Origin: Planctomycetota bacterium
GTDB lineage: Bacteria > Planctomycetota > MHYJ01 > JACPRB01
Assembly: GCA_016200125.1 (NCBI GenBank)
Contig: JACQFK010000205.1
Location: 1 to 13,344, forward strand
Direction: 5' to 3'
DNA: 13,344 nucleotides
This document shows, in pieces, positions 6,648 to 13,094 of the stretch; the stretch's first letter is position 1; each line of letters begins with the position of its first letter. A program made the position numbers and the translations under genes. The notes beneath the pieces are model-generated. The model did not search any database and was not told the DNA's origin. It saw only the letters and a program-made list of their open reading frames with translations.

Positions 6648-7606
6648 AGTTCGGCCCCTGGACGCCGTCGCTGCTGCCGGCGACGGTCCGGTTCTGGAAC
6701 CGCGCCTTCGCGTCCCGCCGCAACTTCGTGCCCCTCACGGACCGGCTCTTCCGCGAGCGGGTCACGGAGAAGGAGACCTCCTTCGAGAAGTTCGATCCGT
6801 CGCGCTTCATCGTCGCCCGGGAGGGGCGGGAGATCGCGGGCTTCGTCCACGTGGGGGTGCGGCCGGAGCCGCTCTGCCGGGCCCTCGATCCGGACTGGCG
6901 CAGCGGGACCCAGGGCTACGTCGCGCTCCTCTTCGTCGACCCGGAGCGGCGGAAGCGGGGGATCGGGACGGAGCTCTGGCACCGGGGCCTCGAGCGGCTC
7001 AAGGGGACCCGGCAGGTGGTCGTGGACGGCCAGTGCTTCAACCCCTTCTACGGCAACAGCGAGGGCCCCTTCACCCCGCTCTGGGGCACGCCGGAGGGGA
7101 TCAGCGTCGACTGGAACGATTCGGCGACCAAGAAGTTCCTCGCCCGGAAGGGCTTTGCGCCGCGCTTCAAGGGCGTCCAGATGTCGCTCGACCTGGCGCT
7201 GGCCGCTGTCCCGGCCGGCCGGGCGCCGCGGGGCTTCGAGATCCGGAGGCTGGACGATTTCTACCCGGAGATCGGCCGCAGTCTGAAGGAGCGCCGGGCG
7301 GTCCTGCCCGGGCTGACCTTCGAGGCCGTGACGGCCGTCCAGCGGGGCAGGGTCCTGGGGCTGATCTCCACCTACCCCCTGGCCGAAGTCAGGCCGGGCC
7401 TCTACGGGATCTACGAGGCGGTGGTCGTCGAATCCCAGCGGGGAAGGACGCTGGGGAAGCGGCTGCTCGAGGCGGCGGTGGCGCGCCTGAAGGAGCGCGG
7501 GGCCGCCCACTGCGAAGTGCTGACCCTGCCCGAGCTCTCCCCGGCCGCCCACAAGCTCTACCTGGGGGCGGGCTTCCAGCCGGTCCAGAACTGGGCGATC
7601 TATTGA
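6644..7606 (+). CDS. Tandem GNAT-domain acetyltransferase
   Basis: 320 residues containing two GNAT folds. The first (about 1-190) has a clear acetyl-CoA pyrophosphate-binding motif A, VALLFVDPERRKRGIGTELW. The second (from about 195, GFEIRRLDDFYPEIGRSL) has a looser version, IYEAVVVESQRGRTLGKRLL, and a typical motif-B end, AHKLYLGAGFQPVQNWAIY. GNAT enzymes move an acetyl group from acetyl-CoA to an amine on a small molecule, peptide or protein; the acceptor cannot be read here. Between the domains the PFTPLWGTPEGISVDW stretch recalls other double-GNAT proteins. The ATG overlaps the previous stop by 4 bp. Its stop is followed by a 73-bp gap containing TTGACC at 7634-7639 without a convincing -10 partner. 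Confidence 0.85.
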   Translation: MKFGPWTPSLLPATVRFWNRAFASRRNFVPLTDRLFRERVTEKETSFEKFDPSRFIVAREGREIAGFVHVGVRPEPLCRALDPDWRSGTQGYVALLFVDPERRKRGIGTELWHRGLERLKGTRQVVVDGQCFNPFYGNSEGPFTPLWGTPEGISVDWNDSATKKFLARKGFAPRFKGVQMSLDLALAAVPAGRAPRGFEIRRLDDFYPEIGRSLKERRAVLPGLTFEAVTAVQRGRVLGLISTYPLAEVRPGLYGIYEAVVVESQRGRTLGKRLLEAAVARLKERGAAHCEVLTLPELSPAAHKLYLGAGFQPVQNWAIY

Positions 7607-7679
7607 GTGCACAAAAGCATGGGATCCGCCGTTTTGACCGCAACCCCGCGGACCCGGGCGGGTTGAGAGATTGATGGGA

Positions 7680-8081
7680 ATGACGTGCAGCGAGTACCGA
7701 CAGGGACATCCCTCCGGGGATGAGGCGGCGCGGGCCCACCTGGCCTCCTGCGCCGAGTGCCGGGCCTTCAACCGCAGCTGGGACCTCCTCCGGGAGTACC
7801 CCGCGATCGAGCCGCAGGCCGGCTTCTTCCGCGGCATCCGCCGCAAGCTCCAGCCCGCGATCCTGCGCTTCGCGGCCCCGCTGGCGGCCGCCGCCGCGGG
7901 CCTGCTCATGGCCCTGCTCCTCACCCATCCCTCGGGGACCCCGGCGCCGGCGGCCCCGGTCGTGACCGAAGAGGAGCGCGAGCTGGTCGAAAATCTGGAC
8001 CTCCTGCAGAACTACGACCTCCTGCGCACGCTCGAACTGGTCGGCGAGAACGGCTCGCCCCTGATCGAGGAGAAGAAGTGA
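7680..8081 (+). CDS. zf-HC2 membrane protein, anti-sigma-factor-like
   Basis: 133 residues. The N-terminal zinc-finger motif C3-x16-H20-x3-C24-x2-C27 (HLASCAECRAF) matches the ZAS/zf-HC2 domain of anti-sigma factors. A single transmembrane helix at about 64-82 (FAAPLAAAAAGLLMALLLT) follows, then a short, acidic, presumably periplasmic tail of about 50 residues. By family it would bind and hold an ECF sigma factor at the inner membrane and release it on an envelope signal. No sigma factor is encoded next to it in this window, which is unusual. ATG 7680 was chosen because the Cys usually lies a few residues from the start and GAGAGA (7665-7670) sits 9 nt upstream; ATG 7674 or TTG 7671 are alternatives. 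The stop overlaps the downstream start (GTGA), so the two products probably work together. Confidence 0.72.
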   Translation: MTCSEYRQGHPSGDEAARAHLASCAECRAFNRSWDLLREYPAIEPQAGFFRGIRRKLQPAILRFAAPLAAAAAGLLMALLLTHPSGTPAPAAPVVTEEERELVENLDLLQNYDLLRTLELVGENGSPLIEEKK

Positions 8082-8740
8082 AGCGGCTGACGACCCTCGT
8101 CCTGTTCCTGGCGACCGCCGTCCTGGCGGGGGCGCAGCAGTCCTCCATCGACACTCAGAAGCTGGAGCTCATCCGCAAGATGTCGCCCGAGGAGCGGGCG
8201 AAGCTCAAGGCGCGGCTGGAGGAGATCAAGAAGCTCTCGCCCGCCGAGCGCGAACGGCTGAACGAGAACCTGAAGAAGATCAAGACCATGCCGGCCGAGG
8301 AAGTCAAGAAGGCGACCGAGCGGGCCGCGAAGCTGACGGAGAAGGACCACCGCGAGTTCGTCGAGCTGGCCTCCGGCTTCTTCAAGTGGGAACGCCGGAT
8401 GGGCTACCAGGAGGGCTTCCCGCGTGGGCTCTTCTTCCAGTGGCTCAAGCGCGACAAGCCCGGCAAGCTCGAGGAGATCCGCTCGATGGAGCCCGGGCCG
8501 GGCACGCCCCGCGTGGACGAGTTCATCCGCCTCTACCACGAGTTCCGCGACCACACGCTCGCCAAGACCGAGGAGCACGCCCGCCGCCACCGCTGCATGA
8601 CGGTGGAGGACGTGCAGGCGCTCGGCGACCTCTCCGCCAAGGACTTCTGGGTCCGCTGGTCAGAGGTCACGCGCAACTGCGGCCGCAAGGCCATCCCGGG
8701 CCCGGTCCCGCCGCGCCCGCTCGATCCGCCGAAGAAGTAG
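8078..8740 (+). CDS. Secreted helical protein, DUF3106-like
   Basis: 220 residues. An N-terminal signal peptide (MKRLTTLVLFLATAVLAGA, likely cleaved before QQ) sends it out of the cytoplasm. The mature part opens with charged helical repeats of about 20 residues, MSPEERAKLKARLEEIKK, LSPAERERLNENLKKIKT and MPAEEVKKATERAAKLTE. This SPEER/SPAER periodicity is typical of DUF3106 proteins. The C-terminal half (FVELASGFFKWERRMGYQ onward) lacks recognised motifs and ends in a Pro-rich tail. The biochemical function is unknown. GTG 8078 overlaps the zf-HC2 stop by 4 bp and has GAGGAG just upstream, indicating translational coupling. A periplasmic partner or sensor for the membrane anti-sigma protein is an inference from that coupling only. 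Confidence 0.75.
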   Translation: MKRLTTLVLFLATAVLAGAQQSSIDTQKLELIRKMSPEERAKLKARLEEIKKLSPAERERLNENLKKIKTMPAEEVKKATERAAKLTEKDHREFVELASGFFKWERRMGYQEGFPRGLFFQWLKRDKPGKLEEIRSMEPGPGTPRVDEFIRLYHEFRDHTLAKTEEHARRHRCMTVEDVQALGDLSAKDFWVRWSEVTRNCGRKAIPGPVPPRPLDPPKK

Positions 8741-8761
8741 CCTTCGGCCTCCGCCCCGCCG

Positions 8762-8767
8762 TATAAT
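8762..8767 (+). promoter_or_regulatory. -10 element of elbB, probably leaderless
   Basis: A perfect TATAAT lies 9 nt before ATG 8777, in the 36-bp gap after the DUF3106 gene. The intervening CCCTCTCCA has no Shine-Dalgarno sequence. No good -35 box is seen at the right distance (TAGCCT at 8738-8743 would give an 18-nt spacer but is poor). Confidence 0.5.
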
Positions 8768-8776
8768 CCCTCTCCA

Positions 8777-9436
8777 ATGGCCAAGAGAGTCGGCGTTCTT
8801 CTGTCCGGCTGCGGCGTCATGGACGGCTCGGAAATCCATGAGGCCGTCTGCTCGATGCTGGCGCTCGATCGCGCCGGCGCGGAGATCATCTGTATCGCCC
8901 CCGACATCGAGCAGGCCTCGGTCGTCGATCACCTCAAGGGGCAGCCCGTCCGGGAAAAGCGCAATGTAATGGTCGAGGCGGCGCGCATCGCCCGGGGGAG
9001 GATCCGGGACGTGGCCCAGGTGAAGCCGTCGGACCTGGACGCCCTCCTGCTGCCCGGGGGCTTCGGCGCGGCGAAGAATCTCTCCTCCTTCGCGGACGAG
9101 GGGGAGAAGGCGAAGGTCGACCCCGGGGTCGCGGCGCTCCTCCGGGGGATGCACGCGGCGAAGAAGCCGATCGCGGCGCTCTGCATCGCCCCGGCCGTCC
9201 TGGCGGCGGCGCTCGGCCGCGAGTTCCATCCCGAGCTGACGATCGGCGACGACGCGGACACCGCGAGGAAGCTCGAGGGGATGGGGGCGAAGCATGTCGC
9301 CGCGGAGGCCACGGGCGTCGTGGTGGACCGCAGGAACCGGATCGTGACGACGCCCTGCTACATGCTGGCCGCCCGGATCTCGGAGGTGGCCGAAGGCGCG
9401 GAGAAGGCGGTCAAGGCGCTCCTTGAGATGGCTTAG
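8777..9436 (+). CDS. elbB: ElbB family glyoxalase-like protein (DJ-1/GATase-1 fold)
   Basis: 219 residues, nearly the length of E. coli ElbB, and recognisable along its whole length: LSGCGVMDGSEIHEAV near the start, HLKGQPVREKRNVMVEAARI, LLLPGGFGAAKNLSSFA, the nucleophile-elbow ALCIAPAVL with C136, and the ending IVTTPCYMLAARISEVAEG. The family has a class-I glutamine-amidotransferase-like fold with a reactive Cys. E. coli ElbB has been reported to have glyoxalase activity and was earlier linked, on indirect grounds, to isoprenoid synthesis. It is predicted to be cytoplasmic. It starts a new transcription unit from its own TATAAT, and its 3' end overlaps the downstream lipoprotein gene by 14 bp. 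Confidence 0.92.
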   Translation: MAKRVGVLLSGCGVMDGSEIHEAVCSMLALDRAGAEIICIAPDIEQASVVDHLKGQPVREKRNVMVEAARIARGRIRDVAQVKPSDLDALLLPGGFGAAKNLSSFADEGEKAKVDPGVAALLRGMHAAKKPIAALCIAPAVLAAALGREFHPELTIGDDADTARKLEGMGAKHVAAEATGVVVDRRNRIVTTPCYMLAARISEVAEGAEKAVKALLEMA

Positions 9437-10349
9437 CCTCGTCCTGATTCCTGCCGCGATCGGCTGCTCGCCGGCCGAGGATCCGCGGCCCTCCCGGATC
9501 GCGTTCGCGATCGACCGTTCGGGGACCAACCGCGATCTCCTGACGATCGACCCGTCCGGCGGTGAGGCGACGCCCGTCGCGGCCGCGGACACCTACGACG
9601 AGACGCCGGCCTGGGCCCCCGACGGCCTGACGCTGGTCTTCTCCTCGAGCCGCGAGGGCCACTACGGCCTCTACACCTGGGACAAGAAACTGGAGAAGGT
9701 CGCCCTGGCGCAGTACCGGGACAGCGCGCCGTCCTGGTCTCCCGACGGCCGGCGCATCGCCTATATGTCCGATCGTGGGGAGTCCTGGCAGATCTATTCG
9801 ATCGGGCCCAACGGCCGGGACGAGAAGCGCCTCACGAACAGCAAGTCGAACGACACCTGGCCCGTCTGGTCCCCAGACGGGGGCTCCCTCCTGTTCCTCT
9901 CGGAGCGCGGCGGCCAGCAGGACCTCTACCTGATGAAGGTGCTGCCCGCCGAGCGGGAGCCGAACCCGAAGCCCGACAAGGCCGCGGAGCCGGTCAAGTA
10001 TGCGGAGGAGCCGAAGGCGGTGACGAACGACCGGGCCTGGGACGGCCGGCCCTCCTGGTCGCCCGACGGGAAGTGGATCGCCTGGCCCTCGCAGCGCGAG
10101 GGGAAGTCGGCGATCTACGTGATGGACGCGGCGGGGAACAACGTGCGCCGGCTCACGCCGCTCGACTCCGAGGCGGACGAGCCCTCCTGGTCGCCGGACG
10201 GGAAGCGGATCGTCTTCGTCTCGACGCGCGACGGCTTCCGGGAACTCTACCTCCAGGGCGCGAACGAGAAGACCGCGAAGCGCCTCACCTTCCTGCGGGG
10301 CCAGATCCACACGCCGGCCTGGTCCCCCTTCCTGCCGGCCTCGAAGTGA
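9423..10349 (+). CDS. TolB-like PD40 beta-propeller lipoprotein
   Basis: 308 residues. A short signal, MRWLSLVLIPAAIGC, ends in a plausible lipobox cysteine (C15), so it is probably a lipid-anchored envelope protein. The rest is a beta-propeller built from PD40/WD40-like repeats with the signature (P)xWSPDGxxIxFxSxRxGxxxIY: AWAPDGLTLVFSSSREG, SWSPDGRRIAYMSDRGE, VWSPDGGSLLFLSERGG, SWSPDGKWIAWPSQREG and SWSPDGKRIVFVSTRDG. An incomplete last strand, TPAWSPFLP, probably closes the ring with the N-terminal strand. The TolB propeller is the closest well-known relative, but the TolB N-terminal domain is missing, so it is not TolB itself. Such propellers bind proteins or peptides. The start is TTG 9423, inside elbB, chosen because it gives a complete signal peptide; AAGG lies just upstream. 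Confidence 0.82.
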   Translation: MRWLSLVLIPAAIGCSPAEDPRPSRIAFAIDRSGTNRDLLTIDPSGGEATPVAAADTYDETPAWAPDGLTLVFSSSREGHYGLYTWDKKLEKVALAQYRDSAPSWSPDGRRIAYMSDRGESWQIYSIGPNGRDEKRLTNSKSNDTWPVWSPDGGSLLFLSERGGQQDLYLMKVLPAEREPNPKPDKAAEPVKYAEEPKAVTNDRAWDGRPSWSPDGKWIAWPSQREGKSAIYVMDAAGNNVRRLTPLDSEADEPSWSPDGKRIVFVSTRDGFRELYLQGANEKTAKRLTFLRGQIHTPAWSPFLPASK

Positions 10350-11143
10350 TGGCGGACTCGAGGTTTATCGCAGCCCTGAAGGAGCGGGTGATCCTGGGAG
10401 ACGGCGCCACGGGAACCGAGCTCCTTCGCCGCGGCTGCCTGCCGGATCATCCGCTCCCCGAGCTCAATCTCAGCCGCTCGCACCTCGTGCTCGACCTGCA
10501 CCGGGAGTACGTCGAGGCGGGGGCCGAGCTGATCCGGACCAACACCTTCGTCGCCAACCGTCTCCGGCTGAGGGAGCAGGGACTCGACGGCAAGGTGCGG
10601 GACATCAACCTCGCGGGGGCGAAGCTTGCCCGTGAGGCGGCCCGGGGGAGATTCGTGGCGGGTTCGATCGGACCGCTCACGGATTTCCGGACGGAGGATA
10701 GGCGGGAAGCCTACCGCGAACAGGGCGCGGCGCTGGCCGAAGGCGGCTGCGAGCTTCTGCTCCTCGAGACTTTTCAGGAGATCCTGGATCTGCTCGATGC
10801 CATCCTCGAAGTCCGGAAGACGGGCTTGCCGGTCGTCGGACAAATGGCCGGCGGGCAGCTCTGCTTGGAGTTGAATCGGGGGGTCCAGGGGCTGGACGTG
10901 GTGGGGGCGAACTGCGTCTCCGTGGAAGAGGCCCTCGAGGCCGTCGTCGGGCTGAAGGACCGGGCCGAGCAGCGCTCCGCGTTTCCCTCGGCGGGACTTC
11001 CCGGGAAGGAGATTCCTCCCGGAGAGTTCGCCGAAGGGATCCGGAAGCTGGTCGAAGCGGGCGCCCGCCTCGTCGGCGGCTGCTGCGGCGCGGGGCCGGC
11101 GCACATCGCGGCCGCGGCCGCCGTGCTGGGGAGGGGTCGGTGA
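10349..11143 (+). CDS. Homocysteine S-methyltransferase-domain protein
   Basis: 264 residues forming a single Hcy-binding (MetH N-terminal/BHMT-type) barrel. Motifs in order are LGDGATGTELLRRG, ELNLSRSHLVLDLHREYVEAGAELIRTNTF with NRLRL, GSIGPLTDF, LLLLETF, GANC (C189) and VGGCCGAGPAHI (C245, C246). The three cysteines are the zinc ligands that activate the homocysteine thiol. It therefore should methylate homocysteine to methionine, probably from a donor such as S-methylmethionine or S-adenosylmethionine, because no folate or cobalamin domains are attached. It is a little shorter than the roughly 300 residues usual for these enzymes, the shortening falling before the last zinc motif. The ATG shares one base with the upstream TGA stop and the stop overlaps the next GTG, so it lies within an operon. 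The methyl donor is not determined. Confidence 0.87.
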   Translation: MADSRFIAALKERVILGDGATGTELLRRGCLPDHPLPELNLSRSHLVLDLHREYVEAGAELIRTNTFVANRLRLREQGLDGKVRDINLAGAKLAREAARGRFVAGSIGPLTDFRTEDRREAYREQGAALAEGGCELLLLETFQEILDLLDAILEVRKTGLPVVGQMAGGQLCLELNRGVQGLDVVGANCVSVEEALEAVVGLKDRAEQRSAFPSAGLPGKEIPPGEFAEGIRKLVEAGARLVGGCCGAGPAHIAAAAAVLGRGR

Positions 11144-11607
11144 TCGTCAGGGTCGGTACGGCCAATCCCATGAAAGTCGCGGCCGCGCGCAAGGCCTTCG
11201 CGAAGTTCTTCCGCAAGGTGAAGGTCCTGGGCGTCGAGGTCGGCTCCTCCGTGTCGGCCCAGCCGATCTCGTTCGGGGAGATCGTCCGCGGCGCGCGCGA
11301 GCGGGCGCGGCGCGCTTTCCGCGACTGCGACTATTCCGTGGGGATCGAGGCCGGCGTCTTCAAGGTCGGCCCCGTCTCGCCGCGGCCCTTCCAGATCACG
11401 ATGGCCTGCGTCTTCGACGGCCGCCGCGAGGCGCTCGGCTCGGGCCCCTTCTTCGAGCTGCCCCCGTCGATGCTGAAGCAGATCGTCCAGGCGGACACGG
11501 GGTCGGTCGGGGTCGTGACGAAGGGGAAGGTCACCCGGGAGGCGGTGACGCGGGATGCGATCGTGATGGCGCTCGCGCCCTTCGTCTCGCCCGGCCTCTA
11601 CTCCTGA
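11140..11607 (+). CDS. DUF84/YjjX-type inosine/xanthosine triphosphatase
   Basis: 155 residues of the NTPase/DUF84 family, which hydrolyses non-canonical purine nucleoside triphosphates (ITP, XTP) and so cleans the nucleotide pool. Visible features are the opening VGTANPMKVAAARKAF, the SVSAQPISFGEIVRGARERARRA region, DYSVGIEAGVFKV (acidic active-site segment) and the GVVTKGKVTREAVTRDAIVMAL motif typical of this group. The length is close to that of archaeal DUF84 members and slightly short of E. coli YjjX. GTG 11140 overlaps the preceding stop (GTGA) and has GAGGGG (11131-11136) upstream. It is the last gene of the plus-strand run and ends 10 bp inside the convergent TPR gene. Cytoplasmic. 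Confidence 0.85.
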   Translation: MIVRVGTANPMKVAAARKAFAKFFRKVKVLGVEVGSSVSAQPISFGEIVRGARERARRAFRDCDYSVGIEAGVFKVGPVSPRPFQITMACVFDGRREALGSGPFFELPPSMLKQIVQADTGSVGVVTKGKVTREAVTRDAIVMALAPFVSPGLYS

Positions 11608-12503
11608 GGGCGGTCCCGGCGGCCGAAGTCGGGGATCGACGACGAGTCGAACCCGAGGTCGCGGATGATCCGGGTCGAGTTATCGGGCTTGCGGACGCCC
11701 TCCTGCATCACCCGCTCGAAGAAGGCGCCGCCGAATTTCCGCTTGGCCGATTCCATGAACATCCGCCGGGATCCCTGGCGCCAGAAGGCCATGGAGTCGG
11801 AGGGATCGAGCGGCTCGGCGATGCGGGTCAGGATCTGGAAGGCGTTCCAGAGGCAGTCCTCCTGCATCTTCTCGCGCCCGGCCTGGGCGGCGCGCTCCGA
11901 GAGCTTCCACAGGATCTGCCACTGGAGCTCGGGGTAGTTGACGGACTTCGCGATCTCGTAGGCCGCGGAAAGCTGCAGGTCCGCCGGAGAGACGTCCTCC
12001 CACTGGCTGCGCAGGTAGAGGCTCCAGGCCAGCAGGCGGGGCTCGCGGAGCCAGTGGACAAGGGCGCCGCCCTTCGCGAGGGCGGCTTCCGCCTCGGTCC
12101 GGAGTCCGGCCTCCATGGAGGTTTCGGCCGTCTCGAGGAGGAGGGCGGCGCGGAGAAGGTCCGGGGCGTTCGCGGGCAGGGTCTCGGACGCCGATTTCAG
12201 CTGGCTGAGCGCCTCTTCGTAGTCGCGGGCGGACTTGGAGGCCACCGCCTGGCCGAGGTGGGCTTCCGTCAGCAGGATCGGATCCTTGAGCGGCCGCGCC
12301 TTTTCGAGGGCCAGGTAGGCGTGCTGGAGGGCCTCGTTCGTGCGCCCCATGAAGCGGCAGGCCTGGAGGGCGAGGATCGACCAGCGGACGTAGTCCGCCC
12401 CCCGGTTCTCCATTTCGGCCTCCGTCTGTCCCCGCAGCGCTTCCTGAAGGACCTCGCCGTAGGCCCCGGAGATCAGGAGCTTGTGGGTCTCGTCGAGGGT
12501 CAC
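11598..12503 (-). CDS. TPR-like helical protein of unknown function
   Basis: 301 residues, with no signal peptide or membrane segment, so probably cytoplasmic. Most of it is predicted paired helices with TPR-like spacing: YVRWSILALQACRFMGRTNEALQ, HLGQAVASKSARDYEEALSQLKS and AAYEIAKSVNYPELQWQILWKLSERAAQAGREK. The C-terminal 80 residues (DPSDSMAFWRQGSRRMFMESAKRKFGG and onward) do not look like TPR and carry no motif I know. A scaffold or protein-interaction role is likely; no enzyme activity is suggested. GTG 12503 is preceded at 6 nt by a perfect -10 and no Shine-Dalgarno sequence. The 3' end overlaps the DUF84 gene by 10 bp. It diverges from the small lipoprotein gene across 79 bp. Confidence 0.75.
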   Translation of the reverse strand: MTLDETHKLLISGAYGEVLQEALRGQTEAEMENRGADYVRWSILALQACRFMGRTNEALQHAYLALEKARPLKDPILLTEAHLGQAVASKSARDYEEALSQLKSASETLPANAPDLLRAALLLETAETSMEAGLRTEAEAALAKGGALVHWLREPRLLAWSLYLRSQWEDVSPADLQLSAAYEIAKSVNYPELQWQILWKLSERAAQAGREKMQEDCLWNAFQILTRIAEPLDPSDSMAFWRQGSRRMFMESAKRKFGGAFFERVMQEGVRKPDNSTRIIRDLGFDSSSIPDFGRRDRPQE

Positions 12504-12509
12504 GGGGGT

Positions 12510-12515
12510 ATTATA
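12510..12515 (-). promoter_or_regulatory. -10 element of the minus-strand TPR gene, leaderless
   Basis: On the minus strand a perfect TATAAT (12515-12510) is separated from the GTG start by ACCCCC only. Standard -10 to start-point distance would put the first transcribed base at the GTG itself. No strong -35 box is seen at 16-19 nt spacing. Confidence 0.5.
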
Positions 12516-12546
12516 GCGGCGAGGGGGCCCGCGAACATTGAAAGGG

Positions 12547-12575
12547 TTGCATGGCGGCCGACGTCCTCCTAGAAT
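12547..12575 (+). promoter_or_regulatory. Promoter of the small lipoprotein gene, leaderless
   Basis: TTGCAT (12547-12552), a 17-nt spacer and TAGAAT (12570-12575, five of six) lie 7 nt before GTG 12583. This is among the best sigma70-like matches in the window. The -10 overlaps the alternative in-frame ATG at 12574, which would therefore not be in the transcript. Confidence 0.55.
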
Positions 12576-12582
12576 GAGGCGC

Positions 12583-13008
12583 GTGAAAGCGTTCCTGGCC
12601 GCGGCCGCCGCCTGCTCCCTCCTGTCGGGATGCCTGATGAGGGAGCCGAACTACTCGAATTACGGCCAGCGGCCCCATGAGTGGAGTCTGCCGGGACCGG
12701 ACTACGAGAAGAAGGTCTTCGGTCCGATCCCTTACGATGAAGTGAAGGAATTCGTTCGCGCGAAGGAAAGCAGTGGGTGGGAGATCGTCGGCTACGAGCG
12801 GGCCAGCCTCCCCGAGGACGTCATGATCGACACCACGGAGCTCGATCAGCCGTCCCGGACGAAGAAGCCGGCCTGGCGCTTCGACATCCCCAAGACGATG
12901 GATGACCGGACGGACGCCCCGAAAAAGGCGTCGGTCCCGCCTTACCTCGACGAGGACGTCAGGGCCCACCGCCCGAAGTACCTGGTGATCATGAGGCGCT
13001 GGCTGTAA
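12583..13008 (+). CDS. Small lipoprotein with a DUF4177-like domain
   Basis: 141 residues. The signal MKAFLAAAAACSLLSGC has a classic lipobox LSGC, with C17 lipidated after cleavage. The mature protein contains YDEVKEFVRAKESSGWEIVGYE and ends in KYLVIMRRWL. The order, helix then GWE(I/L)V then a terminal basic beta strand, resembles small DUF4177-type domains whose function is unknown; this is a judgement from pattern, not a search result. A charged middle segment, rich in D, K and P, separates the two parts. GTG 12583 was preferred from promoter position. ATG 12574 (MRRVKAF) would give a more basic signal-peptide start and remains possible if the promoter call is wrong; GAGG at 12576-12579 is a weak, close Shine-Dalgarno for the GTG. 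Confidence 0.75.
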   Translation: MKAFLAAAAACSLLSGCLMREPNYSNYGQRPHEWSLPGPDYEKKVFGPIPYDEVKEFVRAKESSGWEIVGYERASLPEDVMIDTTELDQPSRTKKPAWRFDIPKTMDDRTDAPKKASVPPYLDEDVRAHRPKYLVIMRRWL

Positions 13009-13018
13009 GCGGGCGCCC

Positions 13019-13090
13019 CTCCTTCCTTCGCGTTCGGACGAGTCCCGGGCTGTTTTCTGCCGATAATGGAGTCGGGCGCGAAGGACGGAG
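13019..13090 (+). repeat. Long-range inverted repeat that can cover the ispG ribosome-binding site
   Basis: Left arm 13019-13032 and right arm 13077-13090 pair at 13 of 14 positions (for example TCCTTCGCG with CGCGAAGGA). Pairing can continue inward to 13037/13072 with G-U pairs. The right arm includes GGAG (13087-13090), the ispG Shine-Dalgarno. The enclosed loop holds the GATAAT element. No T tract follows, so it is not an ordinary terminator. Confidence 0.6.
13062..13067 (+). promoter_or_regulatory. Candidate -10 element of ispG
   Basis: GATAAT matches TATAAT at five of six positions and lies 27 nt before ATG 13095. It would give a leader of roughly 20 nt that includes the Shine-Dalgarno sequence. 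No good -35 is found at 16-18 nt spacing, so confidence is modest. Confidence 0.4.
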
Positions 13091-13094
13091 AAGG

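Noticed and set aside
7634..7663. Promoter for the zf-HC2 gene based on TTGACC at 7634-7639
   Set aside because: No -10-like hexamer is found 16-18 nt downstream (the region is GGGCGG), so expression from the upstream operon is equally likely.
13011..13018. GGGCGCCC palindrome after the lipoprotein stop as a terminator stem
   Set aside because: A contiguous 8-bp palindrome has no loop and is not followed by T residues; it is likely a by-product of high G+C.
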